A stretch of DNA of 48,083 bases from Bacteroidota bacterium (lineage in GTDB: Bacteria > Bacteroidota > Bacteroidia > Chitinophagales > Chitinophagaceae). Location: positions 1 through 48,083 of the forward strand of contig JAGWWM010000016.1 in the NCBI GenBank assembly GCA_018970395.1. The letters are read 5' to 3'. The position numbers and the translations under genes are program-made. The notes beneath the pieces are model-generated. The model did no database searches. It was given only the letters and a program-made list of their open reading frames with translations, and had not been told where the DNA came from. Shown one piece after another: positions 1-8,300 of this stretch; position 1 is the stretch's first letter; the number at the start of each line of letters is the position of its first letter.

Positions 1-1096
1 TTTCATTCTCGGCATGGTATTCTTCTATCCATTCAAACTTATCCTTAGGAATCTGATTCCAGTCATCAAAGCTTACATATACTTTCAGATAAAAATCATT
101 CGTCAATTCATTAGGCTTATGATAGTATAATTTTTTATATTCATAATGATACCCATAACGTAAAGCGGAGATATCACTTAATACCGCAGAAGCTGTAGGG
201 AATGAACCGGCGCCTTTTCCGTAGAAGAATTGTTTATCAGAAAAAGAACTTTCTAATACTGCTCCATTGTATTCATTCTTCACAAAACTCAAATGATCTT
301 CCTGCCTTACAAACTGCGGCAACACAAATGCGGCTACTTTTCCATTCTCCAATTTCTTCGCTTGTCCAACCAAGCGAATTTCAAAATGCTTCTCTCTTCC
401 TACATGCGCATCAGAGCCATTGATATTTTGAATACCGGTAAATAATAAATCAGTGGGTTTTGTTACCACGCCATAAGCATGCAATAATAAAATCACCCAT
501 TTATTCAATGCATCCCACCCTTCCACATCGAGTGTAGGATCTACTTCCGCAAAACCCAATTGTTGCGCCTGTAATAATGCCTGTTTGAAATCGAGATTAT
601 CTTCAAACATTTTCGTGAGAATGTAATTCGTACTACCATTCACAATCCCTCTGATGCCATGCAACAGATCGTTATCATAATATTCTTCCAGATTACGAAT
701 GACGGGAATAGACGCACATGCAGAAGCTTCATATAGAAGCGACAAACCTGTTTTCTTTTGCAGCTCCAACAACTCAGGCAAATGCTCTGCAATCATTTTC
801 TTGCTGGCGCTCACCACTTCTTTTCCGTTTTTGAAAGCAGTGGTTACGATTTCGTAAGCAGGCTGACTTTCATTGATCACTTCAACGATCACATTGATCT
901 CGGGATCATTGAGGATTTCGTCTTTATCAGTGGTGAAAAGACTATCGGGCGCGTTTCTTTTCTTATCGGGATTTTTGATACATACTTTTTTAATCTGTGC
1001 GTTCAATGATTCTGTTTTCTGCAGAATACGATACAGACCCTCTCCTACTACTCCAAAGCCGAAAAGGCCAATCACTAATTTTTTATCTGCCGGCAT
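1..1096 (-). CDS. hom: Homoserine dehydrogenase, C-terminus cut by window edge
   Basis: NAD(P)-dependent reduction of aspartate semialdehyde to homoserine, the common step towards threonine and methionine. The frame is open from an ATG at 1096 to the window edge (about 365 codons visible). The N-terminus reads MPADKKLVIGLFGFGVVGEG, a Rossmann GxGxxG-type nucleotide fold. It is followed by a conserved SASKKMIAEH stretch, the homoserine dehydrogenase core GIRGIVNGSTNYILTKM, and a catalytic region with LGFAEVDPTLDVEGWDALNK. The start lies 2 bases after the metX stop, so the two genes form an operon and supply and acetylate the same intermediate. No aspartokinase domain precedes it, so it is the monofunctional form. 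Whether a C-terminal ACT domain exists cannot be seen. Confidence 0.95.
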   Translation of the reverse strand, partial: MPADKKLVIGLFGFGVVGEGLYRILQKTESLNAQIKKVCIKNPDKKRNAPDSLFTTDKDEILNDPEINVIVEVINESQPAYEIVTTAFKNGKEVVSASKKMIAEHLPELLELQKKTGLSLLYEASACASIPVIRNLEEYYDNDLLHGIRGIVNGSTNYILTKMFEDNLDFKQALLQAQQLGFAEVDPTLDVEGWDALNKWVILLLHAYGVVTKPTDLLFTGIQNINGSDAHVGREKHFEIRLVGQAKKLENGKVAAFVLPQFVRQEDHLSFVKNEYNGAVLESSFSDKQFFYGKGAGSFPTASAVLSDISALRYGYHYEYKKLYYHKPNELTNDFYLKVYVSFDDWNQIPKDKFEWIEEYHAENE

Positions 1097-1098
1097 GA

Positions 1099-2148
1099 TT
1101 AACTGATTGTTGAGTTATAAATTTTTTGTTTGTTAATTTTTAAAAATCCCTGGATGGCTTCCGTTATCTGCGCATATTCCAGCAAGAATCCATCATGACC
1201 ATAAAAGGAAGAAAGACTTCTGAATTGCGCATCGGGGATATGCGCTGCAAGATACTCCTGTTCATTGATTGGAAACAACAAATCGTTGCTGATGCCAATC
1301 ACCAAAGCCTTTGCCTTGATGGTATTCAATGCAGCTTGTACGGAAATTCTGGCCCTGCCTACATTATGACTGTCCATTCCTTTGGATAAAAAGAAATAAC
1401 TGAAAGCATTGAAACGATCAGCCAGCTTTTTACCCTGATAACGCTGATAAGATTCGCTTCTGAACATTGCAGGCAATTCATTATTCGCTTCCTGCTGACT
1501 CTTTGCGTAAGCATCGTAGTGACGATAAGATAACAATGCGATACTGCGAGCCACTTTCAAACCTTCCATAGCCGCATCATCCCGTTTTTCTTTCCAGCTT
1601 GCATCGGCTTCAATCGCCATTCTTTGAGAAGCATTATAAGCGATGCCCCAGGCAGAATGAAATGCATTGGTAGCAATGGGAATGATATGCTGAAACCGTT
1701 CAGGAACTTCTATCGCCCACTCGAGTAGTTGTTGACCGCCCATGCTGCCCCCGATACCAATGAATATTTTTTCAATACCCAAGTGCTGGCGTAGCGGTTC
1801 ATAAGCCCGTACCATATCGCGAGGGGTGAACCAGGGAAATTCGTGATGGTATGGTGCTCCGGTCTCAGGATTTGTATCGAGCGGACTTATACTGCCATAG
1901 GCGCTGCCGGGCATATTCACGCAGACGATGAAATAATCAGCAGGGTCGAAAATTTTTCCTTCTCCTACCAATCCCTCCCACCATTCATCGGGTTGACTGT
2001 TGGCAGTCAGCGCATGAAACACCCAGATTACATTATCCTTTGCAGGATTAAGGGTACCCAACGTGGAATACGCCAGATGATACTGCGGAAGAATTACACC
2101 GGACTCGAGTTGAAAGGGTTGCTGATATGTAAAGGTTTGAACAGACAT
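1099..2148 (-). CDS. metX: Homoserine O-acetyltransferase (MetX)
   Basis: Alpha/beta-hydrolase-fold enzyme that acetylates homoserine with acetyl-CoA, the first committed step of methionine synthesis by the sulfhydrylation route. At 349 residues it has normal family length. The nucleophile elbow GIGGSMGGQQ places the serine at residue 135. The other triad members are probably Asp289 (ISNDLLFP) and His318 (FYGHDGF). The oxyanion region HALTANSQPDEWW and the NMPGSAYGSISP stretch are typical of MetX. I cannot separate acetyl from succinyl specificity by eye. The ATG at 2148 is kept because an upstream ATG is out of frame. The gene is followed after 2 bases by hom and preceded by a structured leader, which suggests control of the operon at RNA level (inference). 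Confidence 0.95.
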   Translation of the reverse strand: MSVQTFTYQQPFQLESGVILPQYHLAYSTLGTLNPAKDNVIWVFHALTANSQPDEWWEGLVGEGKIFDPADYFIVCVNMPGSAYGSISPLDTNPETGAPYHHEFPWFTPRDMVRAYEPLRQHLGIEKIFIGIGGSMGGQQLLEWAIEVPERFQHIIPIATNAFHSAWGIAYNASQRMAIEADASWKEKRDDAAMEGLKVARSIALLSYRHYDAYAKSQQEANNELPAMFRSESYQRYQGKKLADRFNAFSYFFLSKGMDSHNVGRARISVQAALNTIKAKALVIGISNDLLFPINEQEYLAAHIPDAQFRSLSSFYGHDGFLLEYAQITEAIQGFLKINKQKIYNSTIS

Positions 2149-2223
2149 TCCCGTACCATTGATTATTTAACTTCCAGGTTGGCAATCCTGAGTCCCTCAA
2201 TAGAGGGGTTGCAAATATACGAA
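2149..2223 (-). other. Structured metX leader (candidate regulatory RNA)
   Basis: Between the predicted -7 box and the metX start the transcript can form two small hairpins: CCCTC/GAGGG with a TATT loop (2194-2207), and CAGG/CCTG with an 8-base loop (2175-2190). The second is followed at once by GGAAGTTAA (2175-2167), an exact copy of part of the large hairpin upstream. The segments GAGGGACT and GCCAACC recall pieces of the S-box (SAM-I) core, but the leader is too short for a full aptamer and I see no kink-turn or P3/P4, so no riboswitch class is assigned. Confidence 0.35.
2212..2219 (-). promoter_or_regulatory. Candidate -7 box for metX-hom
   Basis: TATATTTG on the minus strand matches the Bacteroidota -7 consensus TAnnTTTG. 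It lies just after the large hairpin and would give a leader of about 55-60 bases. No convincing TTG -33 element is present at the expected spacing. Confidence 0.45.
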
Positions 2224-2259
2224 GAGACGGAAGTTAAATCCTTTATTAACTTCCGTCTC
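2224..2259 (-). terminator. 14-bp perfect hairpin between the OmpA gene and metX
   Basis: GAGACGGAAGTTAA and its exact complement form a 14-bp stem with an 8-base loop, 41 bases after the stop of the OmpA-like gene. It is the probable end of the adhesin cassette transcript, but the T-tract is weak on both strands. Part of the stem (GGAAGTTAA) recurs beside the metX start, so it could also take part in alternative pairing on read-through RNA. Confidence 0.5.
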
Positions 2260-2299
2260 CTCTTAAAATACTTACCCGATGATGGGCTAACCGGTTGAA

Positions 2300-4297
2300 C
2301 TATGGTTTGGTAATATGAACCAGTGCTCTTCTGTTTTTGCGAGCAACTTCTTTATTGTAAACGCCACCAGGCATGTCTTCTTCAACAGGGCAACATTTAC
2401 CAAATGCTTCATAAGTAATGCGGCTTGCCTCAATTCCCTTCTTAACCAGGTAGTTTACAACAGCATCAGCCCTGCGTTTGCTCAACTTAATATTATATTC
2501 TTTAGAACCTTTAGAGTCGGTATGGGCATCCACCTTGATGGAATAAGTCGGATTGGCAGCTAAGATATTATATACCGAATCCAATACTTTTCTTCCGTCT
2601 TTCAAGAGTTTGGCTTTATCGAAATCAAAGTAAATGGGAGAAATATTTTCCGGCTTAATCACCTCAACCGGATCAATACAAACAGTTTCATTTACCCAAA
2701 CATCCAGTAAAGGATCTTTGTCATCTACTTGTGAAACTTTGAAAGCGGTTGTTTTGGCGATGTAAGCATCCTTAGAGAAGACTAGATCTTCCGGCTTATC
2801 TTTTTCTTGCAATTCAAAGGCGAATTTTCCGTTTTCATCCGTTTTAACTTTATTGCCCGAGCCGGTATTCAATTCTACCTCGGCATCTGCCATCGGAATA
2901 GAACCTTTACAATCTAACAGTTGTCCGATGATTCTTCTTTGCTTGGGCAGTTTTTGAATATTATAGGTTTCCAGACAGCAATTGGATCCTCTGTCTGAAC
3001 TTAAATAAGCATTGCGCATCAAATCTTCACTGGAGTTATAGTAATAAATATCATCACGGGTTGAGTTGACCGGATATCCTAAATTTTGGGGTTCACTCCA
3101 TTTCGCTACTTCATTGGAAGTTACATACAAATCAAATCCTCCCATACCCGGACGACTGTTGGAAGCAAAGATTAAAACTTTTCTTCCCTGATGGAAATAA
3201 GGAGCTTGTTCTTCACCGGGTGTATTAATAACTTTTCCAAGATTTACTGCTTTTGACGGAATGCCATTACTATCAACACTGGCCGACCAGATATCAAAAC
3301 CACCGGCTCCGCCCGGACGATCAGAGGTGAAATAAATCGTCTTGCCGTCTGATGTCAGCGTTGGCTGTTTGGTATTGAAACCTTCCTGATTAATATTGGG
3401 CAACAATTCAGGTTTCATCCATTTGCCATCTTTTAATCTTGAATAGTAAAGTGCTGATTTTGATTTAGCCTGATCTTTCACCCACTGGGTAAAATATAAA
3501 ATATTTCCTGAGGGATGAACCGCAGCTGTACCCTGGTTGGCATCCTTATCGAGGGATTCTATTTTCAACTCTTCGATACCCTGAAATGTATTATCGGAAG
3601 ACTCCTCCGCAACGAACAAGCGATTACGGTAAGGATTTTTCCCTTTTTTTACCGTAGGATCTTTGATGGTACTGGTTACAATTACTTTTTTATCTCCTGC
3701 TGAAGTAGCTGCATATACCCCTTTCTCCACGCCAATCACCTGATCCGCTTTTTTTACTTTATAAAGAATGGTATCGGGTCTGCTGATTTGAGTCTGAATA
3801 AAATTAAGTGTTTGCAACTCCGTTTCAGCAGCGCTTTTCAAAGCACTGCCGGCTGCGTGTTTATCTAAAAAAGTAATGAGAGTGTTTCTGGCTTCTTTGT
3901 AATTGCCAATACTGCGGTAGCATACAGCATACCAGTAATAAGCGTCACCGAACTTGGCAGGATTTGCTTCAAAACAATTTTTATAATGTTCTGCAGCCTG
4001 TACGTAGAAATAGGACAAGCGATAAGATTGTGCAAGCTGGAAAACGACCTCCAGTTTGTCAGGTCTTTTGCCAGAGCCTTTTTTTGCAGTACTGAGATTA
4101 TTGTACAAAACCAATCCTTTGGATTTATTATTGCCCGAAGCAGGATTCAGATATTGCTCGTACAGTTTAGCAGCCGTAAAGTAATCCCCTTCAGCATAAG
4201 CTTTGGAAGCAAGATTGACCAGGCGACTGGAAGTCTGAGCAGACGCAGCTACAGAAAATGTTAGGACAAAAACTGCAAAAGCAAATCGTTTTAACAT
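2300..4297 (-). CDS. PorE-like OmpA-family protein (TPR, PD40 propeller, CRD, OmpA)
   Basis: Cell-envelope protein of 665 residues from the ATG at 4297. A frame extended 11 codons upstream is less likely, because the signal peptide MLKRFAFAVFVLTFSVAASA begins at this ATG. In order: tetratricopeptide repeats (about 22-165), PD40/WD40-like blades with the SDGKTIYFTSDRPGG and FASNSRPGMGGFDLY motifs (about 195-440), a carboxypeptidase regulatory-like domain (about 455-525), and a C-terminal OmpA peptidoglycan-binding domain (about 550-665) with IYFDFDKA and DAHTDSKGSKEYN. This is the order described for PorE of Porphyromonas, which ties the T9SS machinery to peptidoglycan. The OmpA domain carries an extra CCPVEEDMPGG loop. 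It is the last gene of the cassette after the adhesin and PorP/SprF genes, so it more likely serves that adhesin than the core T9SS (inference). Confidence 0.85.
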   Translation of the reverse strand: MLKRFAFAVFVLTFSVAASAQTSSRLVNLASKAYAEGDYFTAAKLYEQYLNPASGNNKSKGLVLYNNLSTAKKGSGKRPDKLEVVFQLAQSYRLSYFYVQAAEHYKNCFEANPAKFGDAYYWYAVCYRSIGNYKEARNTLITFLDKHAAGSALKSAAETELQTLNFIQTQISRPDTILYKVKKADQVIGVEKGVYAATSAGDKKVIVTSTIKDPTVKKGKNPYRNRLFVAEESSDNTFQGIEELKIESLDKDANQGTAAVHPSGNILYFTQWVKDQAKSKSALYYSRLKDGKWMKPELLPNINQEGFNTKQPTLTSDGKTIYFTSDRPGGAGGFDIWSASVDSNGIPSKAVNLGKVINTPGEEQAPYFHQGRKVLIFASNSRPGMGGFDLYVTSNEVAKWSEPQNLGYPVNSTRDDIYYYNSSEDLMRNAYLSSDRGSNCCLETYNIQKLPKQRRIIGQLLDCKGSIPMADAEVELNTGSGNKVKTDENGKFAFELQEKDKPEDLVFSKDAYIAKTTAFKVSQVDDKDPLLDVWVNETVCIDPVEVIKPENISPIYFDFDKAKLLKDGRKVLDSVYNILAANPTYSIKVDAHTDSKGSKEYNIKLSKRRADAVVNYLVKKGIEASRITYEAFGKCCPVEEDMPGGVYNKEVARKNRRALVHITKP

Positions 4298-4362
4298 CTT
4301 GGAACTAGTGTTGAAAAATGAGCAATACATAAATAAGATTAATGTTGATAAAATTTCTTGAT

Positions 4363-5379
4363 TTACAGACGGGGACAGCGGATATATTCATACACGGCCT
4401 GTCCGGGTCTTTTCTTGCGGTAGGTAAGGCTTAATTCAAAAGCATTTACATTTCTATTCCAGTTGTTCAGTTTGGATGCATTGATATCATAACTGACACC
4501 GACTATAAAGTCGTTCCAGTCAACCCCGACAAAAGGAGCAAAAGCGTCATTTAAACGATAATATGCCCCCACCATTACATCGGTTTGAGGATTCACATTG
4601 AGTTGTCCGTAAGTGCCTAGAATAATTTCCCTCGCTGTACCCTGTCCCATGTACATCAGATTAGGAACAATCCTTGCCTTATTAGTCAGGTTGACAGAAA
4701 CCCCACCATGTGCCACATAGCGAATGGGAATAGCTTCTAATGCCACAGTACCGTTAGAGATGAATGCATCTTTAGGACGGTTGATATGAAAAACAGAAGC
4801 CCCTGCAAACACATTGGCTTTTTTATCTGGTGACGCATCAAAATATAAGATTCCAGTTCCAATATCCAGAACAGTGGATTGATTGGCGACTAAAGCTTCT
4901 TCTCCCGTTGCCAATGCGCTATTGTATCCGGTAATCGGATTCCATTGTTCACCCGTTTTGAATTTTGTCTTATCAATTCTGCGATTGATAATACCTGCTT
5001 GCATCGCAATCACGATACGGTGGTTATTATCTCTTCCAAACTGCACCCCTGTATAGGCAGCGGATGCATAGGCATTGAGGAAATTAAAGCCTCCGTCACC
5101 TGCAGATTGATTAAGCAGGTTAACCCCCCAGGCAATATTTTTTTCCGTACGAGTATCAAATGAAGCACCTACTGTACGATAAGGATTTGTAATAGTACCC
5201 CACTGATTCCGGAAAATGCCCGATGCACGATAATCTCCGTCACTGCCTCCTGTCATTGCGGGATTTACATACAAGGGGTAAATATAATACTGCGTAAAAT
5301 GCGGATCTACCTGTGCTTTTAGCTTAAGCGCTAATGCACTGAAAGCGAATAACAATATACCGATACGTTTAACTGTCAT
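4363..5379 (-). CDS. PorP/SprF-family T9SS outer-membrane protein
   Basis: A 338-residue beta-barrel protein with an N-terminal signal peptide (MTVKRIGILLFAFSALALKL) and the family opening DPHFTQYYIYPLYVNPAMTG, diagnostic of the PorP/SprF family. The rest alternates short amphipathic strands with Gly/Asn turns, for example YDASPDKKANVFAGASVFH-like segments, and ends in the aromatic-rich strand FELSLTYRKKRPG. In Flavobacterium, SprF is needed for secretion or surface attachment of SprB, and other PorP-like proteins act on other type B substrates. Here the gene follows the type B adhesin by 10 bases and precedes the OmpA-like gene by 65 bases, so it is probably the dedicated partner of that adhesin. 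Confidence 0.9.
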   Translation of the reverse strand: MTVKRIGILLFAFSALALKLKAQVDPHFTQYYIYPLYVNPAMTGGSDGDYRASGIFRNQWGTITNPYRTVGASFDTRTEKNIAWGVNLLNQSAGDGGFNFLNAYASAAYTGVQFGRDNNHRIVIAMQAGIINRRIDKTKFKTGEQWNPITGYNSALATGEEALVANQSTVLDIGTGILYFDASPDKKANVFAGASVFHINRPKDAFISNGTVALEAIPIRYVAHGGVSVNLTNKARIVPNLMYMGQGTAREIILGTYGQLNVNPQTDVMVGAYYRLNDAFAPFVGVDWNDFIVGVSYDINASKLNNWNRNVNAFELSLTYRKKRPGQAVYEYIRCPRL

Positions 5380-5389
5380 ATTTCAGTTT

Positions 5390-8300
5390 TTATCTTAGTA
5401 AAGTAATTGAACCTTTTTTAGTGATTTCAGATCCGTCAGCAAGAGTTGCTCTTAAAGTAAATACATACACCCCAACCGGCTGTGGTTTACCATTGTGCGT
5501 TCCATCCCAGCCCATAGCAGGGTTGTTGATTACCTTAATCAATTCTCCCCACTGGTTGAAGATACGCATTTCCAGTTTAGTGATATAGTTGCCATATACC
5601 TTCAAGACATCGTTTTTGCCATCCCCGTTGGGCGTTAATACGTTGGGGACAAATACATCTTTAGAAGTGGGTATAACGGTGATCGTAAAGGACTGATCGG
5701 CTCCAATACAAACCCCGTTTTTCGGAGTAATCGTAATAGTTGCCACAGCAGATGCATTTCCGGTATTGATTGCCTGGAACGGCACAATATTGCCGGTACC
5801 TGATGCTCCTAATCCAATGCTTGTGTTACTATTAATCCAGTCAATAGTTGTTCCTGCAGGAGTTGGATTGAAGTTTGTTCCGGTGTAAGTATCATTATGA
5901 TTCAAGGTAACATTAGGAGGTAAAACAAAGCTGGGAGCCTGACCGGCAACAACCGCTTTAACATCTGTTGTACAACCTCCTGAAGTTTCTCCTTTAATAT
6001 AATAAGTAGCTCCGGCTGCTGCTTTTTTAGGATCTGCCAACGCATTGGTCGCATTGGCATCAGTCCAGTAGGTAAAGCTTAATCCGCCGGTAGAACCTGC
6101 AGTAACAGCCGGCAGGGTTAAATCAACCGTTGTAGGCGAACAGGCAGGATTTGCAATTACCAATACCGGTTTTTCATCCTCAATTGTTACCGTCAGCGTT
6201 TTCTCACAAAGTGAGGTCAGATCTCTTACTTTGACTGTATAATCACCTTTGCAAAGTCCGGTCGCAGTGATAGCATTGCTAACTACGGTACCTGCTTGAT
6301 CTCTCCATTCATAATTGTAATTGCCCGATCCTGTATTAACGCTTACCGTTGCTGAACCGTCGCAAGTTCCTGAATTTAATTTTTGCAATGTACAAGGTGC
6401 ATCATCATAATTATCTGCAGCAGTAGTGATTTTATTGGGCTCGTTAAGGAATAGTGACCAATACATGGCGTCCTTAACATTACCGGCAGCATCGTAAAGC
6501 GCCAGCCAGCCATCCCCATTTTGCATAACAGGATTGTCTATTGCTCCCTGCTTCACAAAACAATAATTGTTCGATGTAAGTAAATCCACTTTCAAATCTA
6601 CTTTAGCAGCATTGGCGTTGTTAGAAGAACCGATTACATAGAATTTACCGGGCGGCAGAATGGTGCCGGCTGGAATACGTACCGTAAATCCTGCCGAATA
6701 AGATGGAGAATTGTTGACAGTAGAAGTTGCCAGCATATAGCCGGAAATATCAATCGGATTGGAACTTGGGTTGTACAACTCAATATACTCTTTATTCAAC
6801 AAGCCTTCATTAATGAAACAGGATGAATAAGGGCACGCAAGAGGAGCGCAACCATTCAGATCGGGCTGAGCCAATATTTCATTAATCACTATATCTGTTG
6901 GACAGTTGGCACAAGCTCCCGGATCATTTTTATCATTGATGGATCCGGCTTTATCTGTCTGCCAAGCACCGCCGTCAGGAATTCTGCTGAAGGTTTTCCC
7001 GTTTGGAATGTAATTTGAGAGAGTTCCACATTTAAATTCATCCACATTACTTCCTCCGGCGTAACTTATCTGAGCAGCATTATTATCAAAGATTTCTTTA
7101 GCAGATTTTAAAGGAATTGGCTGTGGAGTAGTTCCACCTCCATTACAAATGGTATTCTTAGTGGTAGTTGCAGTCAAATTTAATTCAGTAATGGTTACGG
7201 TAACCGGTTTTACTTCTGCACAACCTCCTGCATTGGCTCCTTTAATATAGTAAGTGCCGCTTTTGTCAATTTTAGCAGGATCAGTGATTTTGATAGTTGT
7301 ATCCTTATCTGCCCAGTAACTGTAAATTAAATTAGGAGTAGAACCGGCAGTAATGGCAGCTGCGGTAAGATCAATAGTAGCCGGCGCACAAACAGGAGCC
7401 GGATTCGTAACATTAAGTGTTGGCTGTTCGTTATTGATGGTTACCGTTGCTGTTTGCTCACAATTGGAAGTAAGATCTTTCACAATAACCGTGTAAGTAC
7501 CTGCACATAGTCCGGTTGCAGTAGCAGCAGACCCCACTACTTTTCCTGATCCATCTTTCCATTCGAAACTGTAATTGCCGGAGCCGTTTGCAGTAACAGT
7601 AGCTGTGCCATCACAAGTGCCGGGGGTTCCAGGTGTGTTGGTATCGCAAGTGGTATTGCAATTATTGCCATCAATAGATGGATCAATATCACGCTGCCAG
7701 TCTCCTCCATCGGGGACACGACTAAAAGTTTTGCCATTGGGATTTGTACCGGAAAGATTTGTTCTTCCTGCATAATTAATTAAGCTGGGATTATTAGTCT
7801 TTATTTGAGTAGCTGATTGAAGCACTATACCGGCAGTATTGCAACCGGTAGCGGTAGGAGTACAAGGCGTATCATTTAAGTCGTCATCATTATTATCAAT
7901 CTTGGAAGCTTGATTGTCTGATACCGTCCAATAAACAGCGTCTTTAGCAGCCCCTGTTGGATCATATAATGCAACCCAACCATCGCCGTTCGTAAGTAAA
8001 GAACGACCAGTTGCAGAACATAAATTAGAAACATTCAAGTCAATTTTAAGGTCAATATTATTGGGGTTAGTTAATAATTTTGTTGAACCAATAACATAAT
8101 GAGATTTAGCAGCTAAAATTGTACCGTTGGGTATAATGATGCTAAAATCTGTAGAGGTCGTACTTGATGGAGAAGCATCATCTCTTGAAGCTGTACCAAT
8201 TATATAACAAGATATATCTATATCATTACAAGTAGGATTATACAATTCAATGTATTCCCGCTCAACAATGCTTTGACAGTTTGGATTACCAAAAGTATTA

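Noticed and set aside
2149-2223. A full SAM-I (S-box) riboswitch upstream of metX
   Set aside because: Short similarities exist, but the leader is too short and lacks the kink-turn, P3 and P4; kept only as a structured leader.
1843-2298. A 151-codon open frame on the plus strand over metX
   Set aside because: It is the antisense shadow of a clear metX gene, with no promoter or recognisable domain.
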